From IMG/VR virus record IMGVR_UViG_3300044941_000073, positions 1-21,929 of that record: 21,929 bases of DNA; one strand, given 5' to 3'. Under the pieces are notes generated by a model. It saw nothing but the letters and a program-made list of their open reading frames with translations, was not told the DNA's origin and did not search any database. This DNA comes from a virus. The position numbers and the translations under genes are program-made. Positions 17,358 to 21,871 of the stretch are shown here, one piece after another; the stretch's first letter is position 1; each line of letters starts with the position of its first letter.

Positions 17358-18023
17358 TTAGTAGGCCAACTTTAGATACTCGCTTGGCACAATGTCCAGT
17401 AGCGCCTGTAATTCGCACGGTTGGATGCCAAGACTGAGTGCAACAAATGTGGTGTCGTTTGCAACCCTGGCATAGAGTGAACCAGTTATCGTGGTCGTTG
17501 CAGCGTCACCACCACTCCATACATCGTAGATGTTCTGGGTTATTACCAGTGGTCTGCGGTCAAGGTTGTACATGATGCAATGCGCAAGGCTGCGACGATT
17601 TTGGTCAGTAACCACCTTGTCAATATCTGTGTCACTCTTGACGTTGCGGTAGCAGTCAAGCGCAGTCCTGACTTGACGGTTGGTGACACCCCCAGTCAGG
17701 TTTACATCGTCTCCCATCCGAATTGCGCGGGTAACCAGTTTTTCCAGATTGGAAAACGTCACGTCCCACCCATGCTTGGTGTTGTGAATCACCGCTAGCA
17801 TAGCGGCTACCGTAGCCTTGTCAATATCAAGGTACTTGGCCATACTGTCAGAGCGACGGGAAAGCCCCTTGTAGAATTCAGTGGCACCACAGATTTGGTC
17901 ATCAGTGGCACCCAACGCAACATCCAGAAGACGTTGCTTGTGTGGGGTGTTAATCCGCTTCAAAACGGATTGCGATAGATTCTGCCGCAGGTATTCACGG
18001 TTATAAAAGTATTTGTGGTTCAT
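17358..18023 (-). CDS. Unknown helical protein, early/middle gene
   Basis: 221 residues with no family that I recognise and no signal peptide or membrane segment. It is mostly alpha-helical by composition. Two stretches could be helix-turn-helix-like (SDSMAKYLDIDKATVAAML about residues 57-75; FVALSLGIQPCELQALLDIV near the C-terminus), but neither is a convincing match. Two basic patches (RINTPHKQR; RQVRTALDCYRNVK) might bind nucleic acid. The frame is open to 18104, but ATG 18023 is preferred because GGAGG lies five bases before it and the longer form would overlap the upstream gene. It follows the 81-residue gene by 13 bases, so both are likely read from the promoters at 18313 and 18428. Confidence 0.75.
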   Translation of the reverse strand: MNHKYFYNREYLRQNLSQSVLKRINTPHKQRLLDVALGATDDQICGATEFYKGLSRRSDSMAKYLDIDKATVAAMLAVIHNTKHGWDVTFSNLEKLVTRAIRMGDDVNLTGGVTNRQVRTALDCYRNVKSDTDIDKVVTDQNRRSLAHCIMYNLDRRPLVITQNIYDVWSGGDAATTTITGSLYARVANDTTFVALSLGIQPCELQALLDIVPSEYLKLAY

Positions 18024-18036
18024 CGGTGCCTCCAAG

Positions 18037-18282
18037 TTACCAGACAAGGGTGTAAACGTCAGATGGGTCATAGGTTGGCTCATCAAGGGCAATGACCTCA
18101 GCAAAGTCAGTTAGTCCAGCACAGACTTTGTCCATGATTGCAGGCGTGGCATCAGTAACAAGTAGGTACATACCACATACCGGATTGATGTTGACATTGG
18201 CGTTGAAGCCATAGGAGCGTAGCTTGTCAACTACCGTGTTGTAGATTTCAAGACTGTCGGTGAAGAGTTCGAATTCGTTCAT
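18037..18282 (-). CDS. Small acidic protein, function unknown; first gene of leftward unit
   Basis: 81 residues, acidic (many Asp/Glu, few Lys/Arg), with a predicted alpha-beta pattern: helix EIYNTVVDKLRSYGF, strand GMYLLVTD, helix AIMDKVCAGLTDFAEVI. The YGF followed by GMYLLV faintly recalls the N-terminal half of the paralogue family at 16837, 20842 and 21244, but I would not claim homology. GGAG lies nine bases before ATG 18282. The predicted RNA start of the nearest promoter is about 24 bases upstream. Small acidic early proteins of phages often bind or inhibit host proteins; that is only a possibility here. Confidence 0.7.
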   Translation of the reverse strand: MNEFELFTDSLEIYNTVVDKLRSYGFNANVNINPVCGMYLLVTDATPAIMDKVCAGLTDFAEVIALDEPTYDPSDVYTLVW

Positions 18283-18312
18283 ATCTAGCTACTCCTTTCA
18301 TTTGTTGACTCA

Positions 18313-18341
18313 AGTCTAACACCCATCCCGGTTGGTGTCAA
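18313..18341 (-). promoter_or_regulatory. Leftward sigma70 promoter with 20-bp operator dyad
   Basis: Read leftward: TTGACA (18336-18341), 17-base spacer, TAGACT (18313-18318). The dyad ACACC-N10-GGTGT occupies 18319-18338, overlapping the end of the -35 and filling the spacer. A bound repressor here would block polymerase. It drives the genes at 18282 and 18023. Confidence 0.8.
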
Positions 18342-18427
18342 CCCCTTATGCGGCAAAAGAGTTGCGGTTTGGAGGCAATGTGACGTGCACTGACGGAAGT
18401 AAGAAAATAGTACCAGTGACTTTTGGC

Positions 18428-18456
18428 ATTGTACCCCGGCCGCCCGATTTTGTCAA
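18428..18456 (-). promoter_or_regulatory. Second leftward sigma70 promoter without the dyad
   Basis: Read leftward: perfect TTGACA (18451-18456), 17-base spacer, TACAAT (18428-18433, 5 of 6). The spacer is GC-rich and lacks ACACC..GGTGT. It would read into the promoter at 18313 and the leftward small genes, giving an unregulated or differently regulated entry. Confidence 0.75.
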
Positions 18457-18522
18457 CCCCCCTTGTGACACTTTTTCCTGTTACAATTCGTTACCTATCA
18501 AAATCCCTTATCATTCGCCCCA

Positions 18523-18727
18523 TTCGATAAGTTATCCGCGCGCTTCGATAAGTTATCCGCACCACTGTATCCGCATTCGATACGATATCGCCAATGCTCC
18601 AAACGCCCATGCAGAGAGGGTTTCAGCGATTAGTGCCCGCGAATCGCCAATGAATTCGGTAAATTGCAACCCGTTACGATAAGATATTTCCGATAAAATT
18701 GTGCTCCGTTCGATAAGGAAAACAAAT
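18523..18727. repeat. TTCGATAAG repeat cluster with a 17-bp pair 21 bp apart
   Basis: TTCGATAAGTTATCCGC occurs exactly at 18523-18539 and 18544-18560, offset by 21 bp, about two helical turns. Each contains the palindrome GATAAGTTATC. Degenerate relatives follow: TATCCGCATTCGATA near 18568-18582, ACGATAAGA and CCGATAAAA around 18677-18698, and TTCGATAAGG around 18709-18718. GTTATCCGC is near but not equal to the DnaA box TTATCCACA. It looks like a protein-binding cluster (regulator or initiator). Confidence 0.7.
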
Positions 18728-18767
18728 GGATGCAAATGGAAGGCCATATAAAGTGTCACAATACCCC

Positions 18768-18803
18768 TTGACGGGGGGGTCACGGCCATGGTATAATGGC
18801 CGT
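18768..18803 (+). promoter_or_regulatory. Rightward promoter with perfect inverted repeat around its -10
   Basis: TTGACG (18768-18773), 18-base spacer, TATAAT (18792-18797) preceded by TGG (extended -10). The 8-bp arms ACGGCCAT (18782-18789) and ATGGCCGT (18796-18803) bracket the -10, so a regulator would occlude it. No gene starts within the next 2 kb; any transcript would be non-coding and run through the repeat region. Confidence 0.7.
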
Positions 18804-18900
18804 CACGCCGCTAGAATCCGCACATATTTTCATACGCGCAGAGCAATCGTGACCGTTACTTCTGTACCGTGCAACGTAATCGCGCACCCGTACCTGTCAC

Positions 18901-18949
18901 TGTCTATACCTTTTTGCTACAGAAAGACGCTGTCAGAATCGCCTGTAAG
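18901..18949 (+). repeat. 49-bp repeat, copy 1
   Basis: Shares the skeleton TGTCTA..C..TTT..CTACAGA.A...C..TCAGAATCGCCTGTAAG with the copies at 20187 and 20467, without gaps over 49 bp. It is the most diverged copy and the similarity stops at 18949. Confidence 0.75.
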
Positions 18950-19110
18950 CCGTCCAGATACCGTTCAGGTACCGTAACCCCAGAAACAAATTTCAGACGT
19001 ACTACAGAGCCAAATAACGCGCGTAAAGTGACACCATACGGTACCGATTGAGGTGTTTATCCAGCAACCATCATAAAGTAACGTACTTCTGTCACGGGTA
19101 CCCGGCACCT

Positions 19111-19828
19111 TGTAACCCTGCGTCACGTGTACCCGATTGCTGTTGATTGTGACACCCACCTACGGTATCTTGTCACGCGTGCTTGTGGTTTCTGTCACCT
19201 GCGTATCTCTATTCGTGCACGTATCACCTTGTCACATGTACACGGTTGCCGTCACAGTCACAGGTTTGGTGTCACCTTATTCGTGTATCTGTACTTTGTT
19301 ACGTGTACCTGGTTGCTGTTGATATGACACCCACACAGAAGATACTTCTGTTGCTGCATAACACCCATCCGTATTGGTGTCACTGTACGTATTACCATGT
19401 AACTTCTGTCACGTATTACCGTATATCTGTTGCTGTTGATGATTGTGACACCCATACAGTCATGGTTAAGTATCTCTATGCAACAACACTCTACAGTAAG
19501 TACCATGTAACTTCTGTCACGTGTACTTGTGGTTGTTGTTGATATGACACCCCTAAGTCTTGATTGGTGTCATTATTACGCATAATGGCTACTTGTGCTT
19601 ATGCGTAAGTATTTCTATGCAACAACAGCAATACCTATCGCTATGTAACTTAAGTACTATGTAACTCCTATTACTGTTGCTGTTATATAACACCCATACC
19701 GTATAGGGGTGTCACTTTCTCGGTAACTAAACTACCTGGTACGTATTATCATGTAACTTTTGTCACGTAGTACTATGTAACTCCTGTTGTTGTTACTGTA
19801 TAACACCTACCCATATTGGTGTCACTAT
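19111..19828. repeat. Array of operator-like dyads and iterons
   Basis: Three interleaved elements recur. (1) ACACC..GGTGT dyads at 19361-19380 and 19803-19822 (20 bp, the same spacing as in the promoters at 18319 and 20792), 19690-19712 (ACACCC..GGGTGT, 23 bp) and 19545-19572 (TGACACC..GGTGTCA, 28 bp), plus half-sites near 19150, 19328 and 19447. (2) TGTCACGTGTAC-like blocks, followed in several units by TTGCTGTTGAT and a TGACACCC half-site, at about 19122, 19299, 19408 and 19516. (3) TGTAAC at 19111, 19399, 19506, 19644, 19660, 19752 and 19776. Unit spacing is irregular, about 110-180 bp. Several dyads read leftward resemble weakened promoters (GTGACA, 17 bases, TATGCA or TATACA). Confidence 0.75.
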
Positions 19829-19900
19829 TACGCATAAATACTACTTGCAAGTATATTGGTAATTATTTTTTTCTATGCAACAGCAGCAATATGTAACAAG

Positions 19901-19978
19901 GTACTACTGAACACTAGAGTTACATAGTACTACTGAACACTAGAGTTACATAGTACTACTGAACACTAGAGTTACATA
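19901..19978. repeat. Three perfect tandem copies of a 26-bp repeat
   Basis: The unit begins GTACTACTGAACACTAGAG and ends TTACATA; copies start at 19901, 19927 and 19953, and a fourth begins at 19979 but diverges after GTACTAC. Each copy holds GTTACA (reverse of the TGTAAC iteron) and each junction makes the palindrome TAGTACTA. The period is about 2.5 helical turns. Identity between copies suggests recent expansion. Confidence 0.95.
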
Positions 19979-19990
19979 GTACTACGTAAC

Positions 19991-20058
19991 AAGATAATAC
20001 TAGATACAAGTAATATATTAAATTATTATTTTTATATAATACAACAACAACAACAACA
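19991..20058. other. AT-rich stretch followed by CAA microsatellite; candidate unwinding element
   Basis: 19991-20042 contains only 6 G or C in 52 bases. It runs into CAA repeats (20041-20058). It lies directly beside the 26-bp tandem repeats. An easily melted stretch beside iterons is the usual arrangement at replication origins; this is inference. Confidence 0.5.
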
Positions 20059-20186
20059 CAACTAGAGACTTTCGTACAAAACTACCTACCCCCACTCCAT
20101 AGCCTCTCCCCCTCCCACGCGCCAAACAACACCACTCCCTTTCCGGTTGGGGTGTCACCAAAACGGCACTTACGGCCATTGCCATG

Positions 20187-20299
20187 TGTCTATGGCTTTT
20201 TCCTATAGAGAAACCCTCTCAGAATGACCTGTAAGGTGTTTGTACCCCCTTCTGGCTAGTACAGTACCCTTACCAGTTAAAGGCGGCCTTCCTGAGCCT
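20187..20299 (+). repeat. 113-bp direct repeat, copy 2 of the 49-bp family
   Basis: Aligns without gaps to 20467-20579 at an offset of exactly 280 bp. It contains CCTATAGAGAAACCCTCTC and later CTTCCTGAGCCT. The first 49 bp also match 18901-18949. Weaker similarity continues upstream, where both copies follow a CCGG(A/T)TGGG(G)TGTCAC segment. Confidence 0.8.
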
Positions 20300-20466
20300 G
20301 CTAGATGCCACAGAGACCACAAACGACCAGTGGGTACAGTACCAGTTACGGCACCCGGTTGCGATTGCCATATTCCCACTTGCCGGATGGGTGTCACGCT
20401 CTCCTTTGCCGCTTGGTGGTTGTACCGTTGCGGTTGTCATATCGCTCCCATTACCGCCTGCCCCTG

Positions 20467-20579
20467 TGTCTACAGCCTTATCCTACAGAAAAACCCTCTC
20501 AGAATCGCCTATAAGACACTTGACACCCCTTTTGGCTACCACAATACCTTGACCAGATTACTGGCACCTTCCTGGGCCT
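20467..20579 (+). repeat. 113-bp direct repeat, copy 3 of the 49-bp family
   Basis: Same skeleton as 20187-20299, with CCTACAGAAAAACCCTCTC and CTTCCTGGGCCT. Unlike copy 2 it contains TTGACACCCC (20519-20528), a half-site of the ACACC dyad with a -35-like hexamer but no -10 at usable spacing. Confidence 0.8.
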
Positions 20580-20604
20580 TACAGTAGCCATAGCGGTGAC
20601 GTTT

Positions 20605-20690
20605 GGCGAATACCTGTAGCCCATAGGTGAATACCTACATCCACCCGTGCACCTACCCCCACATCCGCAGCCAGGCGGTGAACACCTGCA
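20605..20690. promoter_or_regulatory. Operator-like cluster GGYGAAYACCTRYA, three copies
   Basis: GGCGAATACCTGTA (20605-20618), GGTGAATACCTACA (20626-20639) and GGTGAACACCTGCA (20677-20690). Start-to-start distances are 21 and 51 bp, roughly whole helical turns, so the sites face one side of the DNA. The core GGTGAACACC of the third is a perfect dyad. The cluster lies directly upstream of the tandem promoters at 20696-20765, a place suited to an activator or repressor. Confidence 0.6.
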
Positions 20691-20695
20691 CCCGG

Positions 20696-20726
20696 TACCG
20701 TAGTTACACGTAGAGTTTGGTATAAT
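20696..20726 (+). promoter_or_regulatory. Rightward extended -10 promoter, first of a tandem pair
   Basis: TATAAT at 20721-20726 preceded by TGG (extended -10); the -35 region is CCGTAG, far from consensus. GTAGTTAC (20700-20707) and GTAACTAC (20730-20737) form an inverted repeat bracketing the -10. It matches the copy at 20735-20765 in 25 of 31 positions. Confidence 0.6.
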
Positions 20727-20734
20727 CGCGTAAC

Positions 20735-20765
20735 TACCGTAATTATACGTGGGTTCTGGTATAAT
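20735..20765 (+). promoter_or_regulatory. Rightward extended -10 promoter, second of a tandem pair
   Basis: TATAAT at 20760-20765 with TGG in front, -35 region CCGTAA, 39 bp downstream of its twin. With a poor -35 in both, activation by a factor bound at the conserved TACCGTA or ACGT motifs is plausible. It would read into the gene at 20842. Confidence 0.6.
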
Positions 20766-20788
20766 TTAGAACAGCACCAAGCAGGCGA

Positions 20789-20817
20789 TTGACACCCACC
20801 GGGATTGGTGTTATTCT
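20789..20817 (+). promoter_or_regulatory. Rightward sigma70 promoter with 20-bp operator dyad
   Basis: Perfect TTGACA (20789-20794), 17-base spacer, TATTCT (20812-20817, 5 of 6). The dyad ACACC-N10-GGTGT (20792-20811) fills the spacer and abuts the -10. The predicted RNA start near 20824 leaves a short leader before ATG 20842. Confidence 0.85.
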
Positions 20818-20841
20818 GTTGCTGTTGAGTTGAGGGTGGAT

Positions 20842-21192
20842 ATGACAATCAACAATGCACTGGATGTTGCTCGTCGCAACGGGTATGCGTTTCTGTGGAA
20901 TAATGGCGATAAGTCACCTTACACTGGCTATGTCGTTGTGGATTATGCATCGTACGTTGAGTTCCCAGCAGAAGACGTTTCAGCAGATAACGTGCTGGCT
21001 GCGGTTGACGGTTGGAGCGGCGATGGTCTTTACTTTGCACTCAGCCACGATAGACTCTACCGTGGGTTTATCTACGTTTATCCAGTTGTACAAGCACCAA
21101 CCTTCAAGGATGTTTGTCGGTTTGCGCTTGAACCTGAATTGACATTCTTGCGCGTGGAAAACGACCAAAAAGTTTGCACACTTACCACTTGA
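20842..21192 (+). CDS. Small protein of a three-member phage paralogue family (member B)
   Basis: 116 residues, no recognised domain. Side by side with the product at 21244: NGYAFLWNNGDKSPYTGYVV (13-32) matches VGHSLVWYNTSKPFRGYML; VDGWSGDGLYFALS (55-68) matches IDGYNGYDALFMVS; RGFIYVYPV (74-82) matches EGVIYVHPV; FLRVENDQKVC (102-112) matches FIHVVDNKPVC. The two are clear paralogues, about 120 residues of alpha-beta character ending near a conserved VC. ATG 20842 is preferred to TTG 20830 because the RNA start is predicted near 20824 and GAGGGTGG precedes the ATG. No membrane segment or catalytic motif is visible. Small size and tight promoter control suggest an early host-interaction or regulatory role, unproven. 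Confidence 0.8.
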   Translation: MTINNALDVARRNGYAFLWNNGDKSPYTGYVVVDYASYVEFPAEDVSADNVLAAVDGWSGDGLYFALSHDRLYRGFIYVYPVVQAPTFKDVCRFALEPELTFLRVENDQKVCTLTT

Positions 21193-21217
21193 CAACTAAC
21201 CGTAGGGGTGTCACAAT
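21189..21217 (+). promoter_or_regulatory. Rightward sigma70 promoter overlapping the previous stop codon, half operator
   Basis: Perfect TTGACA (21189-21194), sharing bases with the TGA of the preceding gene, 17-base spacer, CACAAT (21212-21217, 4 of 6). Only the right half of the dyad, GGGGTGT (21205-21211), is well kept; the left side is ACAACTAACC. Confidence 0.6.
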
Positions 21218-21243
21218 ACTATTGTTGTTGCATAGGTGATATC

Positions 21244-21606
21244 ATGTTTCTTGAACGAGTTGAGGCTGCACTGGAACAAGTCAAGTCTGTTGGTCACTCA
21301 CTAGTTTGGTACAATACCAGCAAGCCGTTTCGCGGGTATATGTTGGCCAGACATGACAAGTGTGTTTCAATAACACATGACACTACTGCTACGGAGCTAC
21401 TTGACGCAATACGCGGAATCGACGGATATAATGGGTACGATGCCCTTTTCATGGTGAGTAACGAAGATGAGGGTGTAATCTATGTGCACCCAGTCTCGAA
21501 AGTGCGCAATTTCTATAAGGCACTAGATGCTGCACGTGGTACTGTAACCAAGTCGTTTATCCATGTTGTTGATAACAAACCAGTGTGTATCTGTGAAGCA
21601 GTGTAG
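21244..21606 (+). CDS. Small protein of a three-member phage paralogue family (member C)
   Basis: 120 residues, clear paralogue of the product at 20842 (shared GxxxxWxN..K.F.GY, IDGYNG, GVIYVHPV and a terminal F.HV.NKPVC), and a more distant relative of the product at 16837 (shared F-V/I-H-V/I strand, GY segment). The N-terminal helix MFLERVEAALEQVKSVG is amphipathic. The start at ATG 21244 follows AGGTGAT; the frame extends upstream to a GTG at 21208, which would lie in front of the predicted RNA start. The next gene follows after 11 bases, so the ribbon-helix-helix protein is probably co-transcribed. Having its own promoter despite following member B closely suggests the two are meant to be controlled as separate cassettes. 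Function unknown. Confidence 0.8.
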   Translation: MFLERVEAALEQVKSVGHSLVWYNTSKPFRGYMLARHDKCVSITHDTTATELLDAIRGIDGYNGYDALFMVSNEDEGVIYVHPVSKVRNFYKALDAARGTVTKSFIHVVDNKPVCICEAV

Positions 21607-21617
21607 GAGTGGAACCA

Positions 21618-21782
21618 ATGCGCAAGCGTACATTCTTGATTAGTCTAGATGAGTCAACACTTGACGAATTGCTGCGTGTTGCGTATGACCGTGTAGGCGG
21701 AAACATATCAGAGTTCATCCGTCGCGCTATCCATGCTGAACTAGACCGTATTCGCAATGGCAATGAAGAGGTAACGCTATGA
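21618..21782 (+). CDS. Ribbon-helix-helix DNA-binding protein (CopG/Arc-like), candidate repressor
   Basis: 54 residues: a short N-terminal strand RKRTFLISL (2-10), helix DESTLDELLRVAYDR (11-25), turn GGN, helix ISEFIRRAIHAELDRIRN. This is the length and order of ribbon-helix-helix repressors; the strand side chains around residues 3-9 would read bases in the major groove of a dimer. Such proteins bind short inverted repeats, often in cooperative arrays, and commonly repress their own operon. AGGAGTGG lies before ATG 21618. It sits between two promoters carrying parts of the ACACC..GGTGT dyad, so it is the obvious candidate reader of that operator; this link is inference. A toxin-antitoxin antitoxin is an alternative, but no partner toxin is visible here. 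Confidence 0.8.
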   Translation: MRKRTFLISLDESTLDELLRVAYDRVGGNISEFIRRAIHAELDRIRNGNEEVTL

Positions 21783-21811
21783 ACAGGATTACAGAGTCAA
21801 TACCAAGGCGG

Positions 21812-21841
21812 TTGACAAACCACCCTTAGGGGTGTTATCGT
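21812..21841 (+). promoter_or_regulatory. Rightward sigma70 promoter with degenerate operator
   Basis: Perfect TTGACA (21812-21817), 18-base spacer, TATCGT (21836-21841). The spacer has ACCCTTAGGGGT, a shortened form of the dyad (right arm GGGGTGT kept). The predicted RNA start falls in or near a second palindrome, CGTCAGACTGACG (21839-21851), which could be an additional operator. Confidence 0.65.
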
Positions 21842-21871
21842 CAGACTGACGAGTTGGCGGAGTCGATAGTT

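Larger units (their letters stand above)
18457..20788. other. Repeat-rich non-coding region between divergent gene blocks; possible replication origin or genome-end junction
   Basis: No open frame here has a ribosome binding site, coherent composition or recognisable product. Frames of 60-120 codons exist but their apparent similarity to each other is produced by the DNA repeats. Genes leave the region in both directions. Within it, in order: TTCGATAAG cluster, dyad promoter, 49-bp repeat, long TGTCAC/TGTAAC/ACACC array, 26-bp tandem repeats, AT-rich and CAA tract, a C-rich stretch (about 20070-20130), two 113-bp repeats, operator cluster, tandem promoters. Iterated sites beside an AT-rich stretch are typical of origins. 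T7-like phages also carry short repeat arrays beside their terminal repeats, so a joined genome end is the main alternative. Confidence 0.6.

Noticed and set aside
17266-17418. N-terminal extension of the gene at 16837-17265, with a hydrophobic stretch that looks like a signal anchor
   Set aside because: The segment encodes the promoter and leader; a strong GGGAGGTGG site marks ATG 17265 as the start.
18523-18560. True DnaA boxes
   Set aside because: The sites read TTATCCGC rather than TTATCCACA; similarity noted, but not enough to call DnaA binding.
18553-18789. 78-codon leftward frame
   Set aside because: It would start inside the dyad promoter at 18768-18803 and run through the TTCGATAAG repeats; no ribosome binding site.
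19258-19506. 82-codon leftward frame whose product resembles that of another frame at 18965-19159 (GVTINSNR-type repeats)
   Set aside because: The similarity is a by-product of the DNA repeats in different places, there is no ribosome binding site, and the sequence has no protein-like composition.
19901-19978. Possible CRISPR-like array
   Set aside because: The 26-bp units are directly adjacent with no spacers, and no cas gene is present.
20519-20547. TTGACACCCC as another rightward promoter
   Set aside because: No acceptable -10 at 16-18 bases; kept only as a dyad half-site within the 113-bp repeat.
20240-20587. 115-codon rightward frame
   Set aside because: It spans both 113-bp repeats, is Cys/Pro-rich in the way of non-coding DNA, and lacks a ribosome binding site.
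21779-21829. 16-residue frame starting in an ATGA overlap with the ribbon-helix-helix gene
   Set aside because: Very short, and it runs through the TTGACA of the next promoter; probably chance.
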